DNA of 64,000 bases from an uncultured Haliea sp. (lineage in GTDB: Bacteria > Pseudomonadota > Gammaproteobacteria > Pseudomonadales > Halieaceae): the NCBI GenBank assembly GCA_913061145.1, contig CAJXUQ010000014.1, positions 1 to 64,000 of the forward strand. Reading direction: 5' to 3'. The position numbers and the translations under genes were made by a program. The notes beneath the pieces are model-generated. The model was given only the letters and a program-made list of their open reading frames with translations. It made no database searches and was not told where the DNA came from. Below, one piece after another: positions 26,055 through 38,311 of the stretch (position 1 is the first letter of the stretch; every line of letters begins with the position of its first letter).

Positions 26055-28217
26055 TCAGCCGCCCGGCGTATAGCCGTTGGTGAAGCAGGGCTGGTCCGGC
26101 GCGCAGGTATCCACAAAGCGGCCCTCACCCTCCGGACGCAGGAACGCCGATTTCTGGGCCTGGGCAGCGGGTTCCCGGCGCGGCAGGCTGTGCGGGTCGT
26201 TACCGAAGTCCGGCTCGACCGGCGGCGTATTAGTGATCGGTGGCGGCGCCGTGCCACCCTCCAGTGCACCACCATCCACGGGGCCATCGTCCCACAGGGT
26301 CAACACCGAACCGGTAAAGTCTCCCGCTGGCACAGCCTCCAGCCCCACGTAGGGGTTGCTGTCAGGGTGACGCCCTGTCTCCAGTGCCGGAATCCGCAAC
26401 CGGGCGCCGATGCTGCGCGCCATGAACTCCGCAGACCACATGCTCACCTGGTGGTCACCGTAGGCCACCTGCAGCAGTACTGCGTGCTGCGGCGTGTTGG
26501 GCAGCGGGTGCTGTTCGATATGCACCGCGTAGCCGCTGGACTCCGCGCGGTCCCACAGCATCTGCGCCATGGACAGCAGGAAGCTCTGGTCTTTCACGCT
26601 GGGGTAGCCGCCGCCATCAGCGCCGGTTCCACTGCCGCTGAAAAACGGGGTGAAGGCGTTGAAGTCGACACTGCGGCGCAGCAGAAAGCTGTAGGACATG
26701 CCGGGCACCCCGAGCACACCGCGAGTCACATCCTGAATCACGCCCATCAGCGCGCCGCCGAGAATACCCCCCTGGCTGTTGCCGTCGTAATACACGGTGC
26801 TGTTGTCAAACACCGGCTGGCCGGCAGCCTGGAAGGCGGGGTCGGCGACGAAACCGGCATCGCTCTTCAACAGCCGGGCGAGGAACATGAAGTTCAGCAG
26901 GCCCTGCTGCTGGCGGTCGAAGAATGCCTGCATCAGGCTGAAGTCCTGCAGTACCTGAATCGCAAACGGCACGTCAGCATTGGCGAAACCCGCCCAGTCC
27001 GTCGCGCAGAACATCATCTGGTGATCCAGCGCCATGATGTCGACGTTCTGCCGTGTGCCACCGCGTGCCTCGTTGGCGCTGCCGAGCAGACCGTGGCCAT
27101 AGAGCGAGGGCCGCGCCTGCGCCTTGGGTGGCTGGCTGAAATCCTCCGCCACCGAACGGGGAATGCGGCACACGAAGTTCGCGGCAAACAGGCTGTCGCC
27201 GTTCAGCCGGTCCGGCAGGCCATCGTCTGGCGTGGCGTAGTGGAAGGCTGAACCCGGCGCGCCGTCGTCGGAGTCGAGGAAGTTCGGCACAAAAAACGTG
27301 CCGGCGATTTCCCGCGCAATCTGCTCGTCCTGGCCGTCGGCGCAGCCTGCCGGGTCGCAGGGTGCGTAGTCGGTCACGGTGCTGATGGCATAGTCGGGGG
27401 CCGCTGCGCCCAGGTCGGCAAAGGCCTCGTCACGGATATGCAGCAGGCGTTCAGTGATATTGCGCACGCTGGCTACGGTGAAGTCCCAGGCCAGGTAGAG
27501 TTCGCTGCGCTCGACGCCCGCCTCCTGCAGCTCGCTGAACATCGCCTCCATGGCCGGCCGGCGCTCCTCGATGGCCGCGTTGTCGGTCAGGATGTCGTCG
27601 CGAAAGGCGCGGAACACCTCGGGCGCCGGCAACAGGTCACCGTTGCTGTCACGCAGGTTGCGCAGCGCCACAATATAGCGCTCGCCGCGCTCGAACTGCA
27701 CCATCGGGCGGATGATGAACGTCTGTTCTGCGGGGTCATCGGTGTTGGCGTCAAGCTCGGCGAACACCAGGTGCTGCTCGCCGGTGCTGGCGCGGATCAC
27801 CACCACCGGCGAATCCGGCGCCGTGGCGGCGGACAGATCCGTAATCGGTGGTGCGCCGGTCTGCGCCAGGTCCACGTCGGGAACCTGTGCGAGGATCATC
27901 TGCGACGGCGAGAAGCCGTCATTGCGGTTCCACTCGCTGGGGTCCACCCGGTCGCCGCGGCGGTTGGCGGGCATTGAGGCCTGGCTCAGGTTTACCCGGC
28001 GTCCGGTGTCGAGGCTGTCATCGGCCACCGTGAACACATCGCTGGGCCAGGGGAACATGCAGTTATCGGTGTCGAGCATCTCGCAACGGTCGGCGTTGGG
28101 AGTCGCGATGCTGATCGGCGGTGGCTCGGGGGGTGCGGGGTTGGTGTCGGTGCCATCAGAGCAGGCCGTCAGGCCCGCCAGCAACGACAGGGAGAGGACG
28201 CTGCGCAGGATTGTCAT
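26055..28217 (-). CDS. large lipoprotein with alpha/beta-hydrolase-like motif
   Basis: A 720-residue exported protein with lipobox LTAC (Cys19) followed by a Pro-rich linker, as in large lipoproteins common in marine gammaproteobacteria. The segment YYDGNSQGGILGG matches a nucleophile elbow (G-x-S-x-G), and SLYGHGLLGS resembles an oxyanion region, so a hydrolase fold is likely. Early segments (MFPWPSDVFTVADDS, FIIRPMVQFERGERYIVAL) recur in this uncharacterised family. Its substrate is unknown. The next gene upstream (28280) reads the same way. Confidence 0.7.
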   Translation of the reverse strand: MTILRSVLSLSLLAGLTACSDGTDTNPAPPEPPPISIATPNADRCEMLDTDNCMFPWPSDVFTVADDSLDTGRRVNLSQASMPANRRGDRVDPSEWNRNDGFSPSQMILAQVPDVDLAQTGAPPITDLSAATAPDSPVVVIRASTGEQHLVFAELDANTDDPAEQTFIIRPMVQFERGERYIVALRNLRDSNGDLLPAPEVFRAFRDDILTDNAAIEERRPAMEAMFSELQEAGVERSELYLAWDFTVASVRNITERLLHIRDEAFADLGAAAPDYAISTVTDYAPCDPAGCADGQDEQIAREIAGTFFVPNFLDSDDGAPGSAFHYATPDDGLPDRLNGDSLFAANFVCRIPRSVAEDFSQPPKAQARPSLYGHGLLGSANEARGGTRQNVDIMALDHQMMFCATDWAGFANADVPFAIQVLQDFSLMQAFFDRQQQGLLNFMFLARLLKSDAGFVADPAFQAAGQPVFDNSTVYYDGNSQGGILGGALMGVIQDVTRGVLGVPGMSYSFLLRRSVDFNAFTPFFSGSGTGADGGGYPSVKDQSFLLSMAQMLWDRAESSGYAVHIEQHPLPNTPQHAVLLQVAYGDHQVSMWSAEFMARSIGARLRIPALETGRHPDSNPYVGLEAVPAGDFTGSVLTLWDDGPVDGGALEGGTAPPPITNTPPVEPDFGNDPHSLPRREPAAQAQKSAFLRPEGEGRFVDTCAPDQPCFTNGYTPGG

Positions 28218-28279
28218 GTAAACCTCCGGGGTCTCGTTTTTGTTATGCGACCCCCGGAGCCTAGCGCAGCCGCCGCGGC

Positions 28280-29497
28280 TCAGTCCAGCGCGGCGTAGAC
28301 CATGGATTCCAGCTGCCCGCGCAGGTTGAAGGTGCTCGACGGCATAAGCTGGGTCATGAAGATCACCACCAGCTCTTCCTCCGGGTCCACCCAGAACAGC
28401 GTGCTGGCCAGACCGCCCCAGAAAAAGCTGCCCAAAGAGGCCAGGTTGCCGTTTTTCACCGGGTCCATCTTGTTGGCGAACCCCAACCCGAAGCCGACGC
28501 CCTCGTATTCGGTTTCGCTGAAGCTGCCCATCGCGTATTGCTCAAGATCGACATCGCCGGGAAGATGATTGGCGGTCATGTAGTCCAGGGTGCGCGACCC
28601 CAGAATGCGCACGCCATCCAGCGTGCCCCCCTGCAGCAGCATCTGGCAGAAACGGAAGTAGTCCCCGACGGTCGACAGCAGCCCGCCGCCGCCCGAGTAG
28701 AACACCCTGTCGCGGAACTGGCTGGCCTGGCCGTCGTCGTTGCACACCAGCTTTTTCGCCGCGTCGCGCTCATAGCAGGAGGCCAGCCGGTGCACCTTGT
28801 CGGGTGCGACGTTGAAAGCGGTGTCCACCATGCCCAGCGGGCCGAACAGGTGCTCCTGCAGGTAATCCGGCAGTGACTGGCCGCTGATCACCTCAATCAG
28901 GTAGCCCAGCACATCGGTCGCCACAGAATAGTTCCAGCGCGTTCCGGGCGAGAACTCCAGCGGCAGCTGTGCCAGCTGCTCGATCATGTGCTTCAGCGTG
29001 TAGCCCGGCGCCGGGTTGCCAACCTGCAGCTTGCGGTAGGCGTAGTCCAGGTTGGTCTCGCGAAGAAAATCGTAGGTCAGGCCCGAGGTATGCCGCAGCA
29101 GGTCGCGGATGGTCATGGGCCGCTCGCAGGGGGCCGTGGCAAACAGCGGAAACGCGCCGGCGGTGCGCACCGCCAGGTTGCGCCACTCGGGGATAAAGCG
29201 GTGTACCGGGTCCTCCAGCGAAAACAGCCCCCGCTCGAAGAGCATCATCAGGGCCACCGAGGTAATCGGCTTGCTCATGGAATAGATGCGGAAGATGGTG
29301 TCCTCGCGCATCGGCGTGTCGCGCTCGAGATCGCTGAGCCCCGCCACATCCAGCAGCCCCACGCGACCGTAGCGGGCAACCAGCGTAATGCTGCCGGGCA
29401 GCTTGCCGGGCTCGATGTAGCGCCCGCGCAGATGCTCTCCAATGCGCGCCAGCTGTGCGGCGTTGAGGCCCAGAGTCTCGGGGTTTACCTGTTCCAT
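28280..29497 (-). CDS. serine hydrolase, beta-lactamase-like (class C fold)
   Basis: A 405-residue cytosolic or peripheral esterase of the beta-lactamase/EstB type. The SxxK motif is SMSK (Ser73-Lys76), the Tyr motif lies in [14 protein letters not shown], and the C-terminal GxG-like strand lies near [17 protein letters not shown] take ATG 29497, preceded by AGGAG at seven bases; upstream frame is not conserved-looking. No signal peptide is visible, so true lactamase function is unlikely. It is divergent from gcvP. Confidence 0.85.
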   Translation of the reverse strand: MEQVNPETLGLNAAQLARIGEHLRGRYIEPGKLPGSITLVARYGRVGLLDVAGLSDLERDTPMREDTIFRIYSMSKPITSVALMMLFERGLFSLEDPVHRFIPEWRNLAVRTAGAFPLFATAPCERPMTIRDLLRHTSGLTYDFLRETNLDYAYRKLQVGNPAPGYTLKHMIEQLAQLPLEFSPGTRWNYSVATDVLGYLIEVISGQSLPDYLQEHLFGPLGMVDTAFNVAPDKVHRLASCYERDAAKKLVCNDDGQASQFRDRVFYSGGGGLLSTVGDYFRFCQMLLQGGTLDGVRILGSRTLDYMTANHLPGDVDLEQYAMGSFSETEYEGVGFGLGFANKMDPVKNGNLASLGSFFWGGLASTLFWVDPEEELVVIFMTQLMPSSTFNLRGQLESMVYAALD

Positions 29498-29645
29498 ACA
29501 GTCTCCTGATCGCGTGGCAGATAACGGTGCCCGGCAGTGTGCCAGACTGGTCACAAGGGGTACAGAATATTGCCGCTCGGGTGCCCGGCTGCTACCATTC
29601 GCGCCTTCCTTCACACCCTGCTGCCACGCCCGCCCCGGAGCCGCC

Positions 29646-32537
29646 ATGACCCGTCCTTCGCTGTCTGAACTGGAACATTCCCAGGAGTTTCTGGGACGCC
29701 ACATCGGGCCCACGCCGGCGCAGCAGGCAGAGATGGCACGAACACTTGGCTTCGACAGCCTCGAGGCCCTGATTGACGCCACGGTGCCGGCGCGTATTCT
29801 CAACCAGGCCCCCATGGACCTTGCCGCACCGCAGACGGAGCAGGCAGTGCTGGCACGGTTGCGCGCCATTGCCGGCAAGAACCGTGTGCTGAAGTCCTAC
29901 ATCGGCACGGGCTATCACGACACCTACACACCGGCCGTCATCCAGCGCAACGTGCTGGAGAACCCGGGCTGGTATACCGCCTACACCCCTTACCAGCCTG
30001 AAATTTCCCAGGGGCGCCTGGAAGCGCTGCTCACCTTCCAGCAGGCCATCATGGACCTCACCGGCATGGAGCTGGCGAATGCGTCGATGCTGGACGAGGG
30101 CACCGCCGCCGCAGAGGCCATGACCCTGCTGCAGCGGGTGAACAAGAAAAACCGCAGCAGCACGTTTATTGTCGCCGAGGACTGCCATCCCCAGACCATC
30201 GCCGTGGTCCGCACCCGTGCAGAGGCTCTGGATATCAACGTGGTGGTCGGCGACCCCGCGCAGCTCGCCGGCAGCACCGAGGCCTTTGGCCTGCTGCTGC
30301 AATACCCCGGCACCTACGGTCATGTGCGCGACCTGGAGCCCCTCATCGCCAGGGCGCACGACGCCGGCACGCTGGTCACCGTGGCCGCGGACCTGATGTC
30401 CCTGTTGCTGTTGAAGTCACCCGGCGCACAGGGCGCCGATGTGGTGGTGGGCAATTCCCAGCGCTTTGGCGTGCCGATGGGTTTCGGCGGGCCACACGCC
30501 GCCTTTTTCGCCACCCGGGATGCCTTCAAACGGTCTACACCCGGACGCATCATCGGCGTCTCCATCGATCGCCACGGCAACGAGGCGCTGCGCATGGCCA
30601 TGCAAACCCGCGAGCAGCACATCCGCCGGGAGAAGGCCACCAGTAACATCTGCACCGCCCAGGCGCTGCTGTCCATCATGGCGGCGTTTTACGCCATGTA
30701 CCACGGCCCGGTGGGTCTGCGGCGCATCGCCGAGCGCATCCACTACCTCACCGGTGTGCTGGCCAGCGGCCTGCAGGCAGCGGGACTGCCGGCAGACAAC
30801 GACGCCTATTTCGACACGCTGACCATCAGCGTGGGGGACCGGCAGCAGGCCATCCTGCAGCGGGCTCTGGACGCCGGCATGAACCTGCGGATTATCGGCA
30901 CGCACACGCTGGGCATAGCGCTGGATGAAACCACCACGGCCGAGGACGTGGACCGTTTGCTCGCGGTCATGACGGGCAAAGAGCCCGCCAACCCCTGCCG
31001 CGAGCAACCCGCCCCCGCCTCAGGCATTCCCCAGCCATTGCAACGCGCGGTGGATTACCTGCAGCACCCTCTGTTCAACGACTACCACTCCGAGACCGAA
31101 ATGCTGCGCTACATGCGCCGCCTGGAATCCCGCGATATCGCCCTCAACCAGGCGATGATTCCGCTGGGCAGCTGCACCATGAAGCTCAACGCCACCACGG
31201 AGATGTTGCCGGTGACCTGGCAGGAGTTCGCCGGCATCCACCCGTTTGCCCCCGCCGACCAGACCGAAGGCTATCGGGAGCTGCTCGCGGAGCTGGAGCA
31301 CATGCTGAAAGAGTGCACCGGTTACGATGCCATTTCACTGCAGCCCAACGCGGGTTCGCAGGGCGAGTACGCCGGGCTGCTGGCGATTCGCCGCTACCAT
31401 GAGAGCCGCGGCGACGACCAGCGCGACGTGTGCCTGATCCCCTCCTCGGCCCACGGCACCAACCCCGCCAGTGCCGCGCTGGCCGGGATGCGCGTGGTCA
31501 TTGTGGAGTGCGATGCCGATGGCAACGTCGACCTAGACGACCTCAGCGCCCGCGCCGAGCAGTACAGCAATGAACTCGCGGCCATCATGATCACCTACCC
31601 CTCCACCCACGGCGTGTTTGAAGAGACCGTGGTCGATGTCTGCGACATCGTGCACCGTCACGGTGGCCAGGTGTATGTGGACGGCGCCAACCTCAACGCC
31701 CTGGTGGGCCTCGCCTCTCCCGGCAAGTTCGGCGCCGACGTGTCGCACCTGAACCTGCACAAGACCTTCTGCATTCCCCACGGCGGCGGCGGCCCCGGCA
31801 TGGGGCCGATCGGGGTGGGCGCGCACCTGCAGCCCTTCCTGCCGTCGCACCCGGTGGTGCCGGCACCCGGGCTGCCGGAAAGCAACGACGTGGTGTCCGC
31901 AGCGCCCTGGGGCAGCGCCTCCATCCTGCCGATCAGCTGGGCCTACATTGCGCTCATGGGCGCCGAGGGCCTGACCCAGGCCACCCGCGTGGCCATTTTG
32001 AGTGCGAACTACATTGCGCACCGCCTGAAAGATCACTACCCCGTGCTCTACACAGGCCGCAACGGTACCGTGGCACACGAGTGCATCGTGGACATTCGTC
32101 CGCTGAAGGAAGCCAGCGGCATTTCCGAAGAGGATATCGCCAAGCGTCTGGTGGACTTCGGCTTTCACGCGCCCACGATGTCATTCCCGGTCGCAGGCAC
32201 TTTGATGATCGAGCCGACTGAATCCGAGTCTCTGGCGGAGCTGGACCGCTTCTGCGACGCCATGATCGCCATCCGCGAAGAAATCCGCGCGGTGGAAGAA
32301 GGCCGCCTGGACGCCGAGGACAACCCCTTGCGCAACGCCCCGCACACCCTGCTGGATGTCACCGCCGAGCACTGGGACCACGCCTACACCCGGGAACAGG
32401 CTGCCTACCCCCTGCCCTCACTGCGCCAGCGCAAATACTGGCCGCCGGTAAACCGGGTAGACAACGTGTACGGAGACCGCAATCTGGTGTGCTCCTGCCC
32501 GAGCATTGATGCGTATCGGGAGCCGGTGGGGGTCTAG
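29646..32537 (+). CDS. gcvP: glycine dehydrogenase (P-protein of glycine cleavage)
   Basis: PLP enzyme that decarboxylates glycine and passes the aminomethyl group to H-protein. The 963 residues form the fused two-domain P-protein: [13 protein letters not shown] at the start, [19 protein letters not shown], and the PLP lysine Lys706 in [20 protein letters not shown], the same number as in E. coli. ATG 29646 begins the recognisable homology, while a longer frame from 29442 runs over the divergent promoter. No gcvT or gcvH lies beside it, so those partners must be elsewhere. Confidence 0.97.
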   Translation: MTRPSLSELEHSQEFLGRHIGPTPAQQAEMARTLGFDSLEALIDATVPARILNQAPMDLAAPQTEQAVLARLRAIAGKNRVLKSYIGTGYHDTYTPAVIQRNVLENPGWYTAYTPYQPEISQGRLEALLTFQQAIMDLTGMELANASMLDEGTAAAEAMTLLQRVNKKNRSSTFIVAEDCHPQTIAVVRTRAEALDINVVVGDPAQLAGSTEAFGLLLQYPGTYGHVRDLEPLIARAHDAGTLVTVAADLMSLLLLKSPGAQGADVVVGNSQRFGVPMGFGGPHAAFFATRDAFKRSTPGRIIGVSIDRHGNEALRMAMQTREQHIRREKATSNICTAQALLSIMAAFYAMYHGPVGLRRIAERIHYLTGVLASGLQAAGLPADNDAYFDTLTISVGDRQQAILQRALDAGMNLRIIGTHTLGIALDETTTAEDVDRLLAVMTGKEPANPCREQPAPASGIPQPLQRAVDYLQHPLFNDYHSETEMLRYMRRLESRDIALNQAMIPLGSCTMKLNATTEMLPVTWQEFAGIHPFAPADQTEGYRELLAELEHMLKECTGYDAISLQPNAGSQGEYAGLLAIRRYHESRGDDQRDVCLIPSSAHGTNPASAALAGMRVVIVECDADGNVDLDDLSARAEQYSNELAAIMITYPSTHGVFEETVVDVCDIVHRHGGQVYVDGANLNALVGLASPGKFGADVSHLNLHKTFCIPHGGGGPGMGPIGVGAHLQPFLPSHPVVPAPGLPESNDVVSAAPWGSASILPISWAYIALMGAEGLTQATRVAILSANYIAHRLKDHYPVLYTGRNGTVAHECIVDIRPLKEASGISEEDIAKRLVDFGFHAPTMSFPVAGTLMIEPTESESLAELDRFCDAMIAIREEIRAVEEGRLDAEDNPLRNAPHTLLDVTAEHWDHAYTREQAAYPLPSLRQRKYWPPVNRVDNVYGDRNLVCSCPSIDAYREPVGV

Positions 32538-32623
32538 AGAAGCGGGTATATTGAGCGAGCCGACCCGAGTATTCCTACTTTGCGGCGCCCTCTAACGGCG
32601 CGAATTGGGGTGCTTGGGTCAAC

Positions 32624-33223
32624 TCATGCGGGCTTTATCCATGCTTGCCCTGAGAGGTTGATCTCGATTGTTGATAACCAAAGAACGATGAGGATGTTAA
32701 ATATCACCGTCACCCAGAATGTCACTCTGAATGACGACTTTTTGGACTTGTGTCGAAAAAGTCTCTGAGCGAGAACAGCTCCCGGCCACCCTCCCAGAAA
32801 GGCCAGACAGTGCAAGGTATGCTCAGATGTCCTCCACCTGCCGCTGCGAGCCGCTGATTTATCCAGCCCATACACGGCAAATGTCAGAGCACTCACGAAC
32901 ACGTATGCGAGCAGGAAAACCGGGGCTAGCATTGTCGCCGCCGCAATGAAGAACGCCCCGACTGCCAGCAGCGGAAAAGTGACACTGCGACTGTTCTTGC
33001 GGTTACGCCGCTTCGCACCAGGGAGCAAGACGTGCGCGGCTCGAGAACGACCTTGCCTGTCTACACCTGCCTCATACGTAACGATCTGGCCTACCTCGGG
33101 ACGGCGACTGCTCTGGCCACATGCAGAAATATGCAAGAAGACATCTTTCTCGCCCGTCATCGGCTCAATGAATCCAAAACCCTTCTCGTCATTCCATGAC
33201 CGAATCTTTCCCTTTTGACGCAT
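32624..33223 (-). CDS. cold-shock domain / DUF1294 membrane fusion protein
   Basis: A 199-residue two-part protein. Residues 1-65 are a cold-shock nucleic-acid-binding domain (KGKIRSWNDEKGFGFIEP with RNP1-like aromatic residues, then DVFLHISA). After a basic linker, residues 80-190 are a DUF1294 membrane domain with three or four helices and the motif YGLDKSAARSGRWRTSE, then GGWPGAVLAQRLFRHK. The fusion is known in gammaproteobacteria, but its role is not. It is convergent with gcvP and its upstream region is short. Confidence 0.88.
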   Translation of the reverse strand: MRQKGKIRSWNDEKGFGFIEPMTGEKDVFLHISACGQSSRRPEVGQIVTYEAGVDRQGRSRAAHVLLPGAKRRNRKNSRSVTFPLLAVGAFFIAAATMLAPVFLLAYVFVSALTFAVYGLDKSAARSGRWRTSEHTLHCLAFLGGWPGAVLAQRLFRHKSKKSSFRVTFWVTVIFNILIVLWLSTIEINLSGQAWIKPA

Positions 33224-33377
33224 TAATTTTCTTCTTGGTGGTTGTTTATCGAAGTGGATGGCACATCTGCGGTAACGGTCAAATGTATCAGCGCCCTATT
33301 CACTGCGGCAAACTTCCGCAAACGTTGCCCTGCAATGCATCTGTTTGCCATTACTGGTATGTTGCCACCCGCTTCCC

Positions 33378-33971
33378 TCAAACCCATAGGAAAACTGCAA
33401 TCACCAGAACCACAGCGGCCACAGAAACCCAGCGCGCATGCCGGCGGAATAGCGTCTCCGCCTGATCACCTGCCCAGTAAACCAGCAGAGCGAGTCCGAA
33501 GTAGCGCAGGCCGCGGGCCAGCGCAGAGGCCAGCATAAACAGCGCGAAGGAATAACCGGTGGCACCCGCGACCAGCATCGCCATCTGGAAAGGTACCGGC
33601 GTCACGCCTACGCTCAGCACAAACCAGAAACCGTGGTCGGCCATCGCCATACGTGCACGCTCGAACTGATCCGGTTTGGCGAACCACTCAAGCAGCTGAT
33701 CACCGAGAGCGTCGAAGAACCACAAGCCGACGCCATACCCGACACTGGCGCCCAGCAAACAGCCGATCAGGGACAGCAGGGCAAGCAGAAACAACTGATG
33801 TCGCCTGGCCTGCATCAAGGGAATCAGCAGCGCCTCCAGGGGAATCGGCACAACTGTGGACTCCAGAAACGAGGCCAGCGTCAGCCCCCAGAGCGCGTGC
33901 CGGGACTGAACCAGACGCTGACCGAAGCGGCGCAGTCGGGAACCGTCAACCTGGCCTCGCTCATCGCTCAC
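33378..33971 (-). CDS. YqaA/SNARE-associated (DedA-like) membrane protein
   Basis: A 197-residue inner-membrane protein with about four helices. The segments ALWGLTLASFLESTVVPIP and LIGCLLGASVGYGVGLWFFD, then SVGVTPVPFQMAMLVAGA, are typical of the YqaA branch of the VTT/DedA superfamily, thought to move lipids. I choose GTG 33971, which overlaps the stop of the DUF454 gene by four bases and gives coupled translation. The longer frame up to 34061 lies inside that gene. Confidence 0.8.
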   Translation of the reverse strand: MSDERGQVDGSRLRRFGQRLVQSRHALWGLTLASFLESTVVPIPLEALLIPLMQARRHQLFLLALLSLIGCLLGASVGYGVGLWFFDALGDQLLEWFAKPDQFERARMAMADHGFWFVLSVGVTPVPFQMAMLVAGATGYSFALFMLASALARGLRYFGLALLVYWAGDQAETLFRRHARWVSVAAVVLVIAVFLWV

Positions 33972-34346
33972 GGCTCCGGGCGCCACCAGAGCCAGGTGAG
34001 CACCACCACAAAGACCGTAGTGATGATAGCGGCAAACATGACCGGCGCTCCGGATAGCCACAGCAAGGTGGTGCTACCGCCCAGCATCAGCGTTGCCAGC
34101 CATTTTGCGCGTCGGGAGACGGCACCGTTGTCCTGCCAGGCAATGATGTGCGGCCCGTAGTCGGGGTGGTTGAGCAGCCAGTCATTGAGTTCCGGCCAGC
34201 CGCGGGACGCGGCCCAGGTGGCGACCAGCAGGAAGGGCACTGTGGGCATGATGGGCAAGAGGATACCCACCGCCGCCAGCAGCAGTGCGACAACCGCTAT
34301 AAAGCGCCAGAAGAAGCTGTGCATTGCGCGCGCCCGGGTGGAAAGA

Positions 34347-34354
<8 letters not shown>
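33968..34354 (-). CDS. YbaN/DUF454 family small membrane protein
   Basis: A 128-residue inner-membrane protein with the DUF454 pattern: [57 protein letters not shown] and two C-terminal helices. Its function is unknown. The start at 34354 overlaps the end of the monooxygenase gene by eight bases; ATG 34324 is an alternative that would remove ten residues. It is probably cotranscribed with both neighbours. Confidence 0.82.
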
Positions 34355-35330
<976 letters not shown>

Positions 35331-35464
35331 CGGCGGAGTATAGCGGGATGTATCACCCCGCGTCATTCTGCCGCGGCAATTCGCCAGCGCATGCGTTTGC
35401 CTCCTGGCATCGCCCCGTTGCGTGTCGCCCCCTCAGCCGCCCGTTTCCGGAAAAGGTCCCTGCC

Positions 35465-36361
35465 ATGACGATCAGCCCCGCACTGCAAGCCATCATCGAT
35501 GCCATACCAACGGACTTCGCTGATCCTGCCGCAGACTATCGGGCCGTGCGCGCGATGTTTGCGCCGTTCCATGGCCGTCCGGTCAGCGCTGACCTGAAGA
35601 TTACGCTGCGCCACTACGGCGGCGTTCGTTGCGGTGACTATGTCCTCCAGGGCCACCCCAGTGACCGCATCGCCTTCCACTGCCATGGCGGTGCTTTCGT
35701 GTCCACACCGCTGGATGAATACCATTTTTATGCGGAAATCATCGCGCGGCAGATCGATTGCCGGGTGATCATGCCCGACTATCGCCTTGCGCCGGAACAC
35801 CCCTACCCCGCCGCGCACGACGACTGTTTCAATGCCTATTGTGGACTGCTCGATACCGGCGTCAGCCCTGGCAATATTGTGCTGATTGGTGAATCCTGCG
35901 GCGGCAGCCTCGCACTCGGGCTGTTGCTGCGGCTGCGCGACGCGGGCCTGCCCATGCCGGCCTGCTGCATATCGCTGACCGGCTGGTTCGACCTGTCAGT
36001 TGCCGAGTCTCCGACCCGCGGGCGGGACCCCTTCCTTACACCCGAGTGGGTGCGCAACCGGGGCCGGGACTATGTCGCCGGTCAACTCGCGCTGGATGAC
36101 CCCCGCGTGTCCCCGGCCTTCGCCGCGGTGCACGGCCTGCCGCCACTGTATCTGCAGGTTGGCGAGTATGACACCGTGCGTGAGGGCGCGCTGCTGCTCG
36201 CCGCAAACGCCCTGCGCAGCGGTGTGGAGGTCACGATGGAGGGCTGGCCCGGAATGATCCAGGGCTGGCATGGCCTGGTGAACGAGAGGGTGCCGGAGGC
36301 GGTTGCCGCGTGGGGACGGATTCGAGACTACCTCGCCCGACAACAGGTTTCGGCAGGCTAA
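35465..36361 (+). CDS. HSL-family alpha/beta hydrolase
   Basis: A 298-residue esterase of the hormone-sensitive lipase family. The oxyanion motif is HGGAF (His74), the nucleophile elbow is GESCGG with Ser144 (usually GDSAGG), DYRLAPEHPYPAA follows the oxyanion strand, and the late acid and His fit VGEYDTV and GWHGL. ATG 35465 is the start; a longer frame crosses the divergent promoter. Its substrate is not known; small acyl esters are usual for the family. Confidence 0.88.
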   Translation: MTISPALQAIIDAIPTDFADPAADYRAVRAMFAPFHGRPVSADLKITLRHYGGVRCGDYVLQGHPSDRIAFHCHGGAFVSTPLDEYHFYAEIIARQIDCRVIMPDYRLAPEHPYPAAHDDCFNAYCGLLDTGVSPGNIVLIGESCGGSLALGLLLRLRDAGLPMPACCISLTGWFDLSVAESPTRGRDPFLTPEWVRNRGRDYVAGQLALDDPRVSPAFAAVHGLPPLYLQVGEYDTVREGALLLAANALRSGVEVTMEGWPGMIQGWHGLVNERVPEAVAAWGRIRDYLARQQVSAG

Positions 36362-36394
36362 TGGCGAAGGCCGGCGACTTTCTCCCAAGTCAGG

Positions 36395-38311
36395 TTAACC
36401 GCCATACTGCCAGGTGAGAGCCAGACGCAGCATACGACCCGGTGCCGGGAAACCCACTGCTGTCTCGTAATTCGCATCCAGCAGATTGTCGACCGCCAGC
36501 TCGGCGTTAAACACAGGCGCGGGTTGCCAACTCAAGCGCCAATCGAGCCGGTGATAATCATCGAGAACACTGACAACCGATTGCCCTGTGTGCAAAGAAG
36601 ACGCTGGCACCGCACCATTCCACGCATAGTCGAAGCCAAGTCTCCACTGTGGCGTGAGTTGCCAGTCTAACCACGCCCCCGCCTTCCACTCTGGGCGCCC
36701 CAACAACATCACGTCCTCGCCCACTACCTCAATATCCGTATACGTGGCATGCATTTTCGCGGTAAGAGCATCAGCGGGTCGCCAGTGGACAAGCCACTCT
36801 ACGCCTTTGCTCTCCACCCGTCGGCGATTCACGTTCGTGAATGTCTCAGGATCGAAATCGATAAGATCATCGTACGCATTAAAAAAGGCGGAGGTTGTGA
36901 TTTCAACGGACTGCAGGGCTTGCCACTCGATTCCCGCGTCCCACGCGCTGACAGTTTCCGGAAGCAGTTCCGGATTCCCAACCAGTCCATGCCCCAGCGC
37001 AAAGTAACTGGGCAACTTGAACCCCTCTCCCCAGTTCGTCAGTAGCGTAACCGAGGAGGATAGGGCAAAGCGGGCGCCTAGCCTTACTGTCGTTTCGTCG
37101 TCAAAACTATCGGGGGAATCGTAGCGCACACTGGATTGTAATAGCAGTGCCTCCAGAGGTTGCGCTCGAAGCTCAAGAAAGGCCCCTGTCGTCTTGCGCG
37201 CAAGACGGTAGTCAGTCGGCAGTTGCACGCCGACATCCACATACCCTGCGCTGTTGCCTTGTTCATCGCGATAATCAGCGCCCAGGTTAAGCTGGTAGCT
37301 TTGTGCCAGTTTAAGGGTATTCACCCAGCTCAACTGTTCGCGTTCGAAATCGGTCTCACTGCCGTTCGCCGGTACGCTGCTGTAGGGAAATACGCCCGGG
37401 GAGCGGTAGTCTTCAGCCTGAGAAAAATAGCTCCCGCTCAAACGACTCTGCCACCGCGGGCCAAACTCACTGTCCCAACCCAGCGCCACGGTGCTCTGCC
37501 GAAAGTCGCCGGCATCCAGTGCATCGCTCACTGCGAACAGGGGGCCACCACTCTGCTCAGGATAGCTGCTGCGCTCGCCCTCAAGATGACGAACTTGCAG
37601 GCTGAGCTGATTTTCCTGCGAGGGCTGCCAACGTGCCCGGACTCCAATATTGTCGATGTCACGCCGACTGCCTTCGATCACCTCGCCACTTTCCCGTGAA
37701 CTGAGATCGATCGCCACGCCCAGTTGATCCATGGTGGTGGATGCAGAAAACCCGTAGTCGCGATAGCCCCTCTCGCCCATTTCCATTCGCAGTGTTGCTG
37801 GCCTGGATTCCCGCGGGTCGAGGCTTATGATGTTGATTACACCTGCCATCGCGTCCGACCCATAGACCGCAGACTGGGGCCCTCGCACAATTTCGATGCG
37901 CGCCACGCTGTAGGGATTTATGTTTCGCAAATCATGACTACCACCGCGAGAGTTCGTAGGGTCATTCAGCGCTACGCCGTCCAGCAGTATCTGGGTGAAG
38001 TTTGCTTCACCACCGCGGATCGAGACGGATGTTAAACCGCCACCGCCACCCTGCTCTTCGATGAGTAGGCCGGGTACTGTGCGCAACACATCGCTCAATA
38101 GCTGCTTATTGAGACGCTGCAGCTCGTCATAGTCGATAACCGTGGTTGATGCTGTCATTTCCGACAACGGCGACGGGCTGAAGCTCCCCGTTACAACCAC
38201 GGTTTCCAACTGGCCCTCTGCGCTGCTGAAGGCCGCAAACACGACAAGGACGAGACAGAGCCAGCGGCATTCTTTGCGCCGCGGAGCATGCAATCTAACG
38301 CCGACGCCCAT
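36395..38311 (-). CDS. TonB-dependent outer-membrane receptor (BtuB-like)
   Basis: A 638-residue receptor that imports a scarce nutrient using TonB energy. It has a signal peptide (LVLVVFAAFSSAEG), a TonB box-like ETVVVTGSF, a plug domain (DVLRTVPGLLIEEQGG, VSIRGGEANFTQILLDGV, VRGPQSAVYGSDAMAGVINI) and a beta-barrel ending in an aromatic strand (LALTWQYGG). The plug resembles BtuB and colicin I receptors, but no cobalamin riboswitch is visible upstream, so the ligand is open. No ABC importer genes lie beside it. Confidence 0.88.
   Translation of the reverse strand: MGVGVRLHAPRRKECRWLCLVLVVFAAFSSAEGQLETVVVTGSFSPSPLSEMTASTTVIDYDELQRLNKQLLSDVLRTVPGLLIEEQGGGGGLTSVSIRGGEANFTQILLDGVALNDPTNSRGGSHDLRNINPYSVARIEIVRGPQSAVYGSDAMAGVINIISLDPRESRPATLRMEMGERGYRDYGFSASTTMDQLGVAIDLSSRESGEVIEGSRRDIDNIGVRARWQPSQENQLSLQVRHLEGERSSYPEQSGGPLFAVSDALDAGDFRQSTVALGWDSEFGPRWQSRLSGSYFSQAEDYRSPGVFPYSSVPANGSETDFEREQLSWVNTLKLAQSYQLNLGADYRDEQGNSAGYVDVGVQLPTDYRLARKTTGAFLELRAQPLEALLLQSSVRYDSPDSFDDETTVRLGARFALSSSVTLLTNWGEGFKLPSYFALGHGLVGNPELLPETVSAWDAGIEWQALQSVEITTSAFFNAYDDLIDFDPETFTNVNRRRVESKGVEWLVHWRPADALTAKMHATYTDIEVVGEDVMLLGRPEWKAGAWLDWQLTPQWRLGFDYAWNGAVPASSLHTGQSVVSVLDDYHRLDWRLSWQPAPVFNAELAVDNLLDANYETAVGFPAPGRMLRLALTWQYGG

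Noticed and set aside
32731..33538. Small plus-strand frames between gcvP and the DedA-like gene
   Set aside because: They are antisense to the cold-shock/DUF1294 gene or lie in its short upstream region, without ribosome sites or conserved text.
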